A stretch of DNA of 35,491 bases from NCBI GenBank assembly GCA_900545605.1, contig UQZL01000022.1, positions 1 to 35,491 of the forward strand. The letters run 5' to 3'. Below, one piece after another: positions 22,292-30,657 of this stretch (positions within the stretch are counted from its first letter, which is position 1; each line of letters opens with the position of its first letter). A program made the position numbers and the translations under genes. Under the pieces are notes generated by a model, which made no database searches, was not told where the DNA came from, and saw nothing but the letters and a program-made list of their open reading frames with translations. This stretch comes from an uncultured Collinsella sp. (GTDB taxonomy: Bacteria; Actinomycetota; Coriobacteriia; Coriobacteriales; Coriobacteriaceae).

Positions 22292-25200
22292 AGGCGCCCG
22301 CCCCTCTTGGAGCCGCGGCGTAAACGCAGCGCAACCATGCCCGTAGCCAACAGCACGCCGGCGGCCAAAATCGCCAGGGCATAGATGGGGTTGCGCGTAA
22401 TACCCGTAGGCACCGCGACCTGTCGGGAATTGGTGGCCTTAGCTTCAACGGCAACGGTCACACGCGGACCGTTGAGCGTGCCGCTCGCACCCGTAAGCTC
22501 GGCGTGGTACCCCAACGACGAATAATCGTCTTCGCTCACGGTATAGACCGCGTTGTAATCCAGCGCCTTAATCGAAACGGTCAGGCCGTCCTTAACGGCA
22601 AACGGCACGGTCGCCTTGCCCTGGCCATCGGCCGTAAAGGCCGTCTTGTTTTCCACGGTCTCGGCCCGATCATTCGGTCGCGCCACGAGCGCATGGCTGC
22701 CTTGGGCAGACGCATCCGAATACTCGATGGCGTAGGTCTGACCAGCCTTGAGGCCCGTAAAGGTCGCCGTCATCTTAAAGTAGGCACGCTTGTCGCCCAT
22801 ATTGCCCGTAACGCTCTTGGAAACCTTGAGTGTGTAGGTGCGCGGGGTGAATCGTGCGTATACGCATCCCGTATGGCGATCTTTTACGTTGTACGTATAG
22901 GTGGGTGAAGACGACAGCAGCTCCGGGGCGTCCGGATTCGATAGGTCGTACCAACCCTCAAAGTGATAGCCCTCCTTGGGAGCGGCCACCGCCTCCACAA
23001 ACGTGCCGTCATCCACAAAGTAGGCAACGCCCGATTTTTTGTACGCGTCCTCGTCCTTGCCCGAGCCATCCCCGGCATCGATGGAGCCCTTTGCCCCCTT
23101 AAGCTTGGAGCTGACCGTGCCGCCCGTCGTTACGTTGCTCCACGTGCCATCGGCATTTTTAAGCTGGGCAACAAAGGCCTGACGATACTTCCATTGCGCC
23201 ACGAACGTCGCGCCCTGGCTCTCGGGAATGTTTTCGACGGTTACCGCATCGCCCACAGCACCGGTATCCGGATTGACCTTCTTGCCCTTAATGGTAAGAG
23301 TGCCGGAATCCGTGGTGCCCTCGGGAGCTGTATGGGTCACCGTGTGTTTGGCATCGAAGCGAACGGCTTTTCCCGAGCCCGCGTACTCCCAGCCCATAAA
23401 CTTCCAGTCGTCGTTTTGTCCAACGGCAGCATGGGAGGTATAGCTCGCTCCAGCGCCAGAAAGCTGTACGAAATCGCCCGTGGACTCATTGTACGGATCG
23501 TAGTGATACGCTTTGCCGCCGTTCACATCGTATTGAACGCCTGCCTTGGAAAACACGAGGTGCACTTTGTAGTGCTTTGTGACCTTGTCGACCTCAAAGC
23601 GATAGGTACCATCTTCCAATCTGGTCCAATGTGCGTCGTCGTCTGCGGAATAGAACTCGCCGTTGACAAAAGCACCGATAAAGACTGCCCCGTCATCGCG
23701 TTTGGCATCGACCATAAAGTAGGAGTTCTTCTCCTGTTTACCTACGTAGTTTTTGGCATAGGTAAAGTCCGCCGTCTTGGTATTGGCGTTATAAAAATAC
23801 GTTCCGCTTCCGTTGGGCGTCGTGTATGTCTCGATGCGATAGAACTCCCTAAACGAGATATTGTCGAGGAAGTTGCCGGTCGAATTGCTCCCGTTGGCCG
23901 TGTTGTAGGCCACAAAAGCAAAGACGCTCTGGTTTTGGCCATCCGGAATGGTGTAGGTATAGTCGTAGTCAACCTTTTTGCTCTGCTCGAGCGCGTTGGA
24001 ACCGTAGGAAGCCCACGCGTCGTTTTCGGACGCCATGATCCATACGCACCATTTTTCGGTATGCTCCGCATCGGCCGTCCATGAGAACGCGCTTCCGCTG
24101 GACGCATTGGCAAATCCGCCCACTTTGTCAAACTTGGTTGAATACAGGATGATCTTTTTGCTGCAGCCCGATTGGGAAAAATTGACCACATCCAAGCCGA
24201 CATAGTTGTCGACGCTCATTTGAATCCATTGAACAATTTGCTGGTACTGATCGAGTGCCTTTTGATTGTCCTTGTACGGCTCGTTTTCTTGTCGCGGACC
24301 GATGATAAGGGCCATGGCGTCTCGACCCGAGCGGCCGCGGTGGTCGAGCCCCCACTCGTACTGTTTTCCCGGCTCGGTCGTCACATATTGGTAGAGCGAA
24401 CTCGCCTCGTGTGCGTTGAGCTCGGCTGCATAGTCACCATCGGAGGGCGTAAACGTAACAGAATGCCCAACTGGGTCGATATAGTAGTCGTTCTTGGCAA
24501 CGATCTCGATACGATGGTCCGTCTCGGTCGTACGCCAATGGGGCGAGCACAACGTAAACTTGCTGGGCCTCTGGTTCCCTAGATGTATATCCTCTTCAAA
24601 GCTGCCGTTAGCAATGTTCGTATTCTCGTTCTTAAGATTCGAGGTCGAGAACGCATAGTTTGTGAGCGTTGTCATGGTCTCGGACGAATTTTCCCAATAC
24701 ACCTTGGCAAAGTCGCTATAGATGTCGCGTGTGCCCTGCTTTTCCACGTGAACGTCGTTGACCAGATTACCAAACCACTCCCGGTATTGTTCGTTCTCCC
24801 CCGTAAGATTTGAATCGTAGCAAGTCAGCGCAAGCATCGTTTTGTCGGACGCTGCGGTATAGTCAGCCTGATAGGCAAACTCATCGTCTTCCTCGGGAAG
24901 ATCTCGATAATAATGCGTGCTGTTGGTGCCAAAGGAGAACCAACCCTGTCCGTTAGAGCTTACGAGCCACACAGAAAGCGCGATGCGACCGTCGCTCTGT
25001 TCAAACGAAAAGTGGGATCCATCAGCACTGTTACCAGCAAATCCGCCGTTTGCAGCAAAGGGATCGCTGTAAACGGTGTACTGCTCAACGGTATTTCCCT
25101 GGGGCATCTTGACCTGCGCCTTAAGCCAAGCCCGCAGCTGCATAAGCTGGTCTTGGCCTGCGCTGTTAATCGACAGATTCTCCTGTTGAGGACCCATCGT

Positions 25201-25594
25201 GAGCATCAGCACGTCGTGGTCGGTTGCGGCGCGATGGTTTAGGCCCCACTCGTACGTGGCGCCGCTCTGGGTGGAAAAGGTGGTGTAGGTTGATCCAGGT
25301 TCAAAATAAAGATTGGTGCCCTGTGGCCTAAAATTCCACGCAAGCGCAAAGTGATTGCCGTTAGCTTGTTTGGTGTTCGTTTGGGGCTTGAGGAGCTGCG
25401 TGGAAAGCTCGAGCTTCATCGTCTCGCCGATTCTCTCATTCGGAGAGGTCGTCGACCAGCCAGTAGCTTGGTTAAGAAAGTTTGGGTTTGTTATAAGGTT
25501 GCCATCGTCACCGTACGCGCGCGAGGGCAACCCCCCCCCCGGCCATAACGAACACGCATAAGGCCGCTGCCAACATCATAAAGGTGCGGCGCAT
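22288..25594 (-). CDS. Pilus-tip-like adhesin, out of frame at a G10 tract (phase-OFF)
   Basis: The body of 1,080 codons is open from 25530, but the only start there is a TTG with no signal peptide. The signal sequence lies in another frame from ATG 25594: MRRTFMMLAAALCVFVMAGG, then a stop at 25508. With G9 or G12 the two join, giving a signal peptide ending in SRA-YG and a 1.1-kilocodon protein. Body domains are two tandem homologous modules (about 12-260 and 305-565, sharing YEWGL-x-HR and GP-x-QEN), two InlB-like beta repeats (about 650-870), one DUF7601-like domain (920-1035), sorting signal VPTGI, a hydrophobic helix and a basic tail. A terminal ATGA couples it to sipA. A sequencing error in the tract is possible. 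Confidence 0.85.
25531..25540 (-). repeat. G10 homopolymer in the adhesin signal-peptide codons
   Basis: Ten consecutive C on the plus strand (G on the coding strand) separate the signal peptide from the adhesin body. Ten is the out-of-frame length; nine or twelve is in frame. Such tracts are prone to slippage. Confidence 0.9.
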
Positions 25595-25723
25595 CGACGC
25601 AATATGACCGAAAGGACCCTGCACGGGCGCATCCCCCCCAGCCGCAGCCCGAGCTTTCGCGCAAGCTGCACAAGTAGTTCGTTTAAGCTTTTTGATTCTA
25701 CAACCAGCCCAGGGCAAAAGCAA
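25595..25723 (-). promoter_or_regulatory. Pilus operon promoter and leader
   Basis: On the minus strand TTGCTT (25718-25723) and TAGAAT (25695-25700) are exactly 17 bases apart, placing transcription start near 25688. The leader contains a G7 run at 25633-25639, eight bases ahead of an in-frame GTG (25624). That GTG would lengthen the signal peptide by ten residues relative to ATG 25594, which itself lacks a good ribosome-binding site. No other gene is visible between 25595 and 25820. Confidence 0.7.
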
Positions 25724-25820
25724 AATCATGCGTGACCGATTTGCAGTCATTTTTCGCATCATTTTTCGCATTGTGCTGGTAGTGCGGCGAAAGTAGCTAA
25801 AAAGCCCCGTCCTAAATTAG

Positions 25821-26699
25821 CTAGTTAAGGAGTTGGGCCATGGCGTTGACGAATTTTTGTACTTGGAGGGTGGGCTCGAGCGGATAGTGCAAAAAGACCG
25901 GCACCTCTCGCCCGCACAGGAACGGCACGCCCACAAAGGCCGGGTGCACCCCCGACCATGCGCCGCAGGTGAGCACCGCGTCGCCCTTTTCCTCTGCCTC
26001 GTTAAAGAGCGCAAAGTCAAAGCTGTCCACGTCGATCACGTCTACGCCGCCGTCGGCCAACAGATCGATACGCAGGCTGTCCATAGCGTCGTTGCCGTGG
26101 CGGAGCACGCGCAGACGCATACCCTCCAAGTCGGCGACCGTAATGCGATTCTTGCGCGCCAGCGGGCTCGTGCGCGGCAGGTCGATATAAAACGGCACGT
26201 TGACAATGCGGAGCTTTTGGCAGGCGTCACCCCAGCGCGGGGTCGAAAAACTCGACTGCACCACATCGACCTCACGACCGAGGCTGCGCATGACGGTCTC
26301 GCGCTCGTCATAGAGGTCGCTTACCGGCACGATCTCAAATCGCAGCGACGGTTCCAGCTCGTGTACGCCCGACCACATCGACAGCGTTTGGCGCCCCGGG
26401 CACATCATCGACACACCCAGACGCACGGCACCGCCATCGCCCGCCGCGCGTCGGGCGCGGCGCAGCGCGTCCTCGGACTGCCGCATGATCGAGCGCGCGT
26501 CGTCCACCAGCAGAGCGCCCGCCGGCGTCACCTTAACACCCGAATGCGAGCGCTCGAACAACGTGATGCCAAACTCGGCCTCGAAACCCGACACCTGTTT
26601 GACGAGCGCCGGGGTCGACACGCGCAATTTTGCCGCCGCACGTGAGAAGCTTCCCAGCTCCGCGGCGGCCGATATGGCCTCGAGTCGTCGATCGTACAC
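25821..26699 (-). CDS. LysR-family transcriptional regulator
   Basis: A 292-residue regulator from GTG 26699, preferred because CGGGAG lies six bases upstream and the N-terminus then has the usual spacing to the helix-turn-helix; ATG 26732 would add 11 residues. The DNA-binding domain is YDRRLEAISAAAELGSFSRA through ERSHSGVKVTPAG (residues 1-65). The ligand-binding domain follows, with a SLRFEIVPVSD first strand and VDVVQSSFS. It is divergent from the SDR-MFS-Gfo/Idh genes and probably controls them with the pathway substrate as coinducer, which is inferred from position. Confidence 0.9.
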   Translation of the reverse strand: MYDRRLEAISAAAELGSFSRAAAKLRVSTPALVKQVSGFEAEFGITLFERSHSGVKVTPAGALLVDDARSIMRQSEDALRRARRAAGDGGAVRLGVSMMCPGRQTLSMWSGVHELEPSLRFEIVPVSDLYDERETVMRSLGREVDVVQSSFSTPRWGDACQKLRIVNVPFYIDLPRTSPLARKNRITVADLEGMRLRVLRHGNDAMDSLRIDLLADGGVDVIDVDSFDFALFNEAEEKGDAVLTCGAWSGVHPAFVGVPFLCGREVPVFLHYPLEPTLQVQKFVNAMAQLLN

Positions 26700-26931
26700 G
26701 TCAATCTCCCGTTTTCGCGCCTGTGAACGCATGGCGCCACAGGGGGTCGTTTTGGCAGGTCACGCGCTCGATTGAGAAAAACTGCATCGCACAGTATAAA
26801 CCTACGGTTAACGCCATTCTAACAAATATGCAATTCACCTGCGCAAATGCAAAGCATACGATAACCAGCGAAAACCACGTGGGTCGGTTAATGGGAGCGA
26901 CCCACCGGGAGGCACAAGAAGGGAAGTTCCT
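26700..26931. promoter_or_regulatory. Divergent control region between LysR and the dehydrogenase operon
   Basis: 232 bases of locally AT-rich DNA between divergent starts. T-N11-A type half-sites for a LysR protein are expected here, but no single palindrome or promoter stands out enough to name. The ribosome-binding site of the SDR gene is GAAGGGAAG at its right end. Confidence 0.45.
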
Positions 26932-27813
26932 ATGAGCAATTGGCTTAAGCTCGAGGGCGATGTCTGCGCCGTGACCGGCGCGCTCGGCGGTATGGGCGTC
27001 GAGATTTGCCGCGAGTTCGCCCGCAACGGCGCCAACGTCGTCCTGCTCGACCTGGACGAGGAGAAGGTCAAGGCCGCAGCCGCCGACCTCGCCGCCGAGT
27101 TTGGCATCCACGCCGAGGGCTACAAGATGAACGCCACCGACGAGGCCGAGGTTCAGGCCGCCGTCGATGCCACCATCGCCGACTTCGGCCGCGTCGACGT
27201 CCTTGTCAACACCGCCGGCATCCTGCGCTTCGCCGCCATGGAGGACCTGCCGCTGAGCGACTGGGAGCAGGTGCTCAACGTCAACCTCACCGGTTACTTC
27301 ATCACCTCGCAGCGCTTTGGTCGCGAGATGATCAAGGCCGGCCAGGGTCGCCTGGTGCACATCTCGACCGTTGCCAGCCACTCCCCCGAGACGTTCTCGG
27401 GCGTGTACAGCTCCACCAAGGCGGGCGTCAACATGATGTCCAAGATGCTGGCTGCCGAATGGGGCCCCTACGGCGTCCGCTCCAACTGCGTCGAGCCTTG
27501 CTTCGTTAAGACCCCGATGTCGGCCAACTTCTACGCCGACCCCGAGGTCGAAAAGAGCCGCAGCCGCCTGATCGCCACGCGCCGCATCGGCGAGGTCAGC
27601 GATATCGCCAACGCCGTCATGTTCCTGGCGTCCAAGCGCTCGGACTTTACCACCGGCGACGCCATCAAGGTCGACGGCGGCTTCTCCAACATGATGGGCG
27701 ACCTCACCGCCAAGCCCGGCGGCCGTCGCGCCTATGCCGACAACTACCTTAAGAACAAGGGTGTCGAGCTCTGGTCCGATGAGTCCGGCGTCGCCAAGCC
27801 GACCGACCAGTAA
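26932..27813 (+). CDS. Short-chain dehydrogenase/reductase
   Basis: A 293-residue NAD(P)-dependent oxidoreductase with a classical SDR core. The cofactor loop is TGALGGMG near residue 16, and an acidic LLDLDEEK end of the second strand favours NAD. The structural NTAG lies near residue 89. The catalytic Ser is in HISTVAS and the Tyr-Lys pair in YSSTK near residue 164. The family proline site is VEPCFVKTPM. A C-terminal extension of about 40 residues (GRRAYADNYLKNKGVELW) is unusual and may form the substrate lid. First gene of a three-gene plus-strand operon. The substrate is not apparent. Confidence 0.92.
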   Translation: MSNWLKLEGDVCAVTGALGGMGVEICREFARNGANVVLLDLDEEKVKAAAADLAAEFGIHAEGYKMNATDEAEVQAAVDATIADFGRVDVLVNTAGILRFAAMEDLPLSDWEQVLNVNLTGYFITSQRFGREMIKAGQGRLVHISTVASHSPETFSGVYSSTKAGVNMMSKMLAAEWGPYGVRSNCVEPCFVKTPMSANFYADPEVEKSRSRLIATRRIGEVSDIANAVMFLASKRSDFTTGDAIKVDGGFSNMMGDLTAKPGGRRAYADNYLKNKGVELWSDESGVAKPTDQ

Positions 27814-27879
27814 ACCAACCTGACAGGGAGGCCCCGCGGACACGCCCGCTCCTCCCCCATATCGATTAGAAAGAGTCCA

Positions 27880-29136
27880 ATGGCTTCCACCAACTCCAAC
27901 AAGGGTCGCGCCGTCGTGCTTTCCGCCGCGTGCGTCACCATGTTCTTCATCAGCTCCATCGCGCTGTATTCCGTCGTGAGCAAGAACCTGCTCGCCGTCT
28001 ACCCCGAGTGGTCGAGCGCCCTTACCTGGGCTTTTCCCGTCTTCCAGACCATCATGGCCGTGACGGGCATCTTCGCCGGCCGTATCTCCGATAAGATCGG
28101 CCCGCGCAACGTTGTGATCGCCGCCGCCGTGTGCTACGGCGTGGGCTGGTTCATGTCCGGCACCGTCACCGAGCCGTGGCAGTTCTACCTGTGGTTCTCA
28201 CTCGTCGCCGCCGTCGGCAACGGTCTGGGCTATAACCCGGCGCTCACCACCGGCCAAAAGTGGTTCATCGACAAGAAGGGTCTCGCCTCCGGCATCACCC
28301 TGGCCGCTTCGACCGCCGGTCCCGCCGTGCTGTCCCCGGTGCTCGCCTCGCTGCTCATCCCGAGCCTGGGCATCTTTGGCGCCCTTAAGGCGCTCGGCGT
28401 CATCTTCTTTGTGATGATCGCTGCCTCCGCCCTGTTCCTGAAGGCTCCCGAGGCAGGCTGGCTGCCCGAGGGCTTCGAGGCCCCCAAGGGCGGCGCGCAC
28501 GCCGGCACCTTCGGCGACCTCACCCCGGGCGAGATGGTCAAGACCCCGCGCTTCTGGGTCCTCATCGTCACCTTCGCCTTCGCCGCCACCGCGGGCACCC
28601 TGCTCGTGGGCAAGGTTGCCTCCATCGCCGCCGTCCAGCTCTTCGCCGACCCCACGAGCGCCGCGGCCGTCGCCCTCGGCGGTGTGGTGGTCTCCGTCAA
28701 CACCTGCGCCAACCTAGTTGGTCGTCTGTCCTTTGGCCAGATCATCGACAAGCTCGGCGCCTATAAGTCGCTGCTCATCAGCCTTGTCGTCACCATCGTC
28801 GCGCTCGTCATCATGTCGATGAGCTTTACGCAGGGCATGTTCTTTGTGGCGCTCGCCCTGCTCGGCTTTAGCTTTGGCGCCCTGCTCGTCATCTACCCGC
28901 CGCTCACCGGTGGCGCCTTTGGCACCAGCAACATCGGCGTCAACTACGGCATCATGTTTTTGGGTTATGCCGCTTCCACCTGGATCAGCCAGCCCATCAC
29001 CGCCGTGCTGTATCACGCCGAGGCCGGCAGCGCCGCCTACCAGCAGTCCTTCTACGGCGCCATTGTAATCGCCGCCATCGCCGTCGTGCTCACCGTCTAC
29101 ATGATGGTCTCCGACAGCAAGAAGAAGTCCGCCTAG
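27880..29136 (+). CDS. MFS transporter, OFA (oxalate/formate antiporter-like) family
   Basis: A twelve-helix transporter of 418 residues. The cytoplasmic loop motif GRISDKIGPRNV after helix 2, and GLGYNPALTTGQKWFIDKKGLASGI around helices 4-5, are typical of the OFA family, which moves small carboxylates. A loop near residues 190-215 links the halves. The ATG at 27880 follows GAAAGAG, 66 bases after the SDR stop. Together with the two dehydrogenases it likely imports the substrate they oxidise. The substrate could be an organic acid or cyclic polyol; the sequence does not decide. Confidence 0.88.
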   Translation: MASTNSNKGRAVVLSAACVTMFFISSIALYSVVSKNLLAVYPEWSSALTWAFPVFQTIMAVTGIFAGRISDKIGPRNVVIAAAVCYGVGWFMSGTVTEPWQFYLWFSLVAAVGNGLGYNPALTTGQKWFIDKKGLASGITLAASTAGPAVLSPVLASLLIPSLGIFGALKALGVIFFVMIAASALFLKAPEAGWLPEGFEAPKGGAHAGTFGDLTPGEMVKTPRFWVLIVTFAFAATAGTLLVGKVASIAAVQLFADPTSAAAVALGGVVVSVNTCANLVGRLSFGQIIDKLGAYKSLLISLVVTIVALVIMSMSFTQGMFFVALALLGFSFGALLVIYPPLTGGAFGTSNIGVNYGIMFLGYAASTWISQPITAVLYHAEAGSAAYQQSFYGAIVIAAIAVVLTVYMMVSDSKKKSA

Positions 29137-29144
29137 TTTTACCG

Positions 29145-29175
29145 ATGCGGCAAAGGGACAGCCCCTTTGCCGCAT
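29145..29175. terminator. 13-bp hairpin between MFS and Gfo/Idh genes
   Basis: A perfect stem (29145-29157 with 29163-29175, ATGCGGCAAAGGG) has a 5-base loop and lacks a T-run. It could attenuate transcription within the operon or stabilise the upstream mRNA end. Confidence 0.5.
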
Positions 29176-29205
29176 TCCACCGGTCACCAGTATTAAGGAG
29201 TCGAA

Positions 29206-30246
29206 ATGTCTGAGCTCAACCCCGTCCGCATTGCCGTTATCGGCGCCGGCGCCATGGGCCGCAACCACATCCGCTTTGTCACCGAGGAGCCCGAGGCCGA
29301 GCTCGTCGCCATCGCTGACGCCTTTGAGGGCGCCCGCGCCACGGCCGAGGCCGCCGGCGTGCCGTTTTACACCGATCCCGCCCAGATGATGGACGAGGTC
29401 AAGCCCGAGGCCGTCATTATCGCCACGCCCAACGACCTGCACCTGGGCGTTGCCCGCGAGGCTGTGAAGCGCAACATCGTGCCGTTGGTCGAAAAGCCGA
29501 TCTCCAACGACCTCGAGGATGCCCAGGCCTTCGCCGCCGAGGCCGAGACCGCCGGCGTGCCCGTGCTCGTGGGCCAGCACCGTCGCCACAACCCCTTCGT
29601 CAACAAGGCCAAGGAGATCATCGAGTCCGGCGAACTGGGCAAGCTCACCGTATCGAGCTTCCACTACATGATCTATAAGAACGACGAGTACTTCGATGTC
29701 GAGTGGCGCCGCAAGAAGGGTGCCGGCCCGATCCTGGTCAACCTGGTGCACGACGTCGACCTGCTCCGTTACCTGCTGGGCGAGCCCGTTGCCGTCCAGG
29801 GCATGCAGTCCAGCGCCGCCCGCGGTTTTGAGACCGAGGACTCCGCCGTGGTCAACGTCCGTTTTGCCGATGGCGCGCTCGCAAGCATGACCATCTCCGA
29901 CGCCACCGCCAGCCCCTGGAACTGGGAGGCCACCGCCCGCGAGGACCCGCAGTACCGTCCCTTCGACGCCGACGCCTACTTTATCGGTGGCACCAAGGGC
30001 GCCCTGTCGCTGCCCCGCCTGCACCAGTTCTCCTATGACGGCGCCTCCAACTGGCACAAGCCGCTGCAGATGGAGATTCCGGCTGTCGACCCGGCGTTGC
30101 CGCACAAGATGCAGCTCAAGCACTTTGTGAAGGTTGTCCGCCGCGAGGTCGAGCCCGTCGTGACCCCCGCCGATAACGTCAAGACGCTCACGCTTCTCAA
30201 CGCCATCAAGGAGGCCGCCGAGACCGGCCAACTCGTCGAGCTGTAA
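29206..30246 (+). CDS. Gfo/Idh/MocA-family oxidoreductase
   Basis: A 346-residue NAD(P)-dependent dehydrogenase of the glucose-fructose oxidoreductase and inositol dehydrogenase superfamily. The N-terminal Rossmann fold shows IGAGAMGRNH near residue 13, ATPNDLH near residue 76 and the catalytic EKP in VEKPISND near residue 98. The C-terminal domain carries GAGPILVNLVHDVDLLRYL, with the HD-x-x-D catalytic residues near 185. Members act on cyclic polyols, sugars or shikimate-like acids. The ATG at 29206 has AAGGAG upstream. It follows the MFS gene by 69 bases and ends in a strong terminator. Confidence 0.93.
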   Translation: MSELNPVRIAVIGAGAMGRNHIRFVTEEPEAELVAIADAFEGARATAEAAGVPFYTDPAQMMDEVKPEAVIIATPNDLHLGVAREAVKRNIVPLVEKPISNDLEDAQAFAAEAETAGVPVLVGQHRRHNPFVNKAKEIIESGELGKLTVSSFHYMIYKNDEYFDVEWRRKKGAGPILVNLVHDVDLLRYLLGEPVAVQGMQSSAARGFETEDSAVVNVRFADGALASMTISDATASPWNWEATAREDPQYRPFDADAYFIGGTKGALSLPRLHQFSYDGASNWHKPLQMEIPAVDPALPHKMQLKHFVKVVRREVEPVVTPADNVKTLTLLNAIKEAAETGQLVEL

Positions 30247-30318
30247 TGCCTTAAGAGCGGCCGCGGCAGATACCCCATGCCGAACCCCTCGGTCCGCCAC
30301 CAATAAGCCCCTCTTCTT

Positions 30319-30355
30319 TGCCCCGCGAGCAGCCTCCTGCCCGCGGGGCTTTTTG
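30319..30355 (+). terminator. Intrinsic terminator after the Gfo/Idh gene
   Basis: The stem GCCCCGCG (30320-30327) with CGCGGGGC (30342-30349), extended by GCAG/CTGC, is followed by TTTTT. It ends the SDR-MFS-Gfo/Idh operon. Confidence 0.92.
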
Positions 30356-30426
30356 CTACCTTGCCGACGATTTTTCTAGGGCGGGGGCTATTTTGTACCT
30401 CGGCTTGATTCGTTCGCCACCAAATG

Positions 30427-30564
30427 GGCCTATCTACTACGTTTAACCGATCACCCTCAAGCACGCCGAATTTCGCGAGATAAAAACCGCAGGTAAACGG
30501 CTAGCCGACTTTCGGAAAACCCAGGTATGGTCAGCCCCTACGGGTAAAACGTAGTAGATAGGCC
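30427..30564. repeat. 138-bp element with 22-bp terminal inverted repeats (MITE-like)
   Basis: The terminal segments 30427-30448 and 30543-30564 are complementary at 21 of 22 positions; the shared core is GGCCTATCTACTACGTTT. The 94 bases between have no gene. No obvious target duplication is visible on either side. It accounts for most of the gap between the Gfo/Idh gene and tex. Confidence 0.75.
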
Positions 30565-30580
30565 GTTTTCGTGGCGCGGC

Positions 30581-30599
30581 CCCAAAACAGCCTTTTGGG
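30581..30599. repeat. 7-bp hairpin upstream of tex
   Basis: CCCAAAA and TTTTGGG surround a 5-base loop, about 60 bases ahead of the tex start and just after the MITE-like element. It may belong to the tex leader; no clear promoter was found in this stretch. Confidence 0.4.
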
Positions 30600-30657
30600 A
30601 CGGGTGGTATCCTTGGTAGCCCTGTGCTGCAAACGCACCTTAAACGCAAGGAGTCCC

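Noticed and set aside
22288..25530. Thioester adhesin like streptococcal Cpa
   Set aside because: No Cys paired with the Gln-containing motif expected for a thioester domain was found in either N-terminal module.
25641..25771. Longer N-terminus for the adhesin signal-peptide frame
   Set aside because: It would begin upstream of the well-spaced promoter at 25695-25723 and place a Lys-rich stretch before the signal helix.
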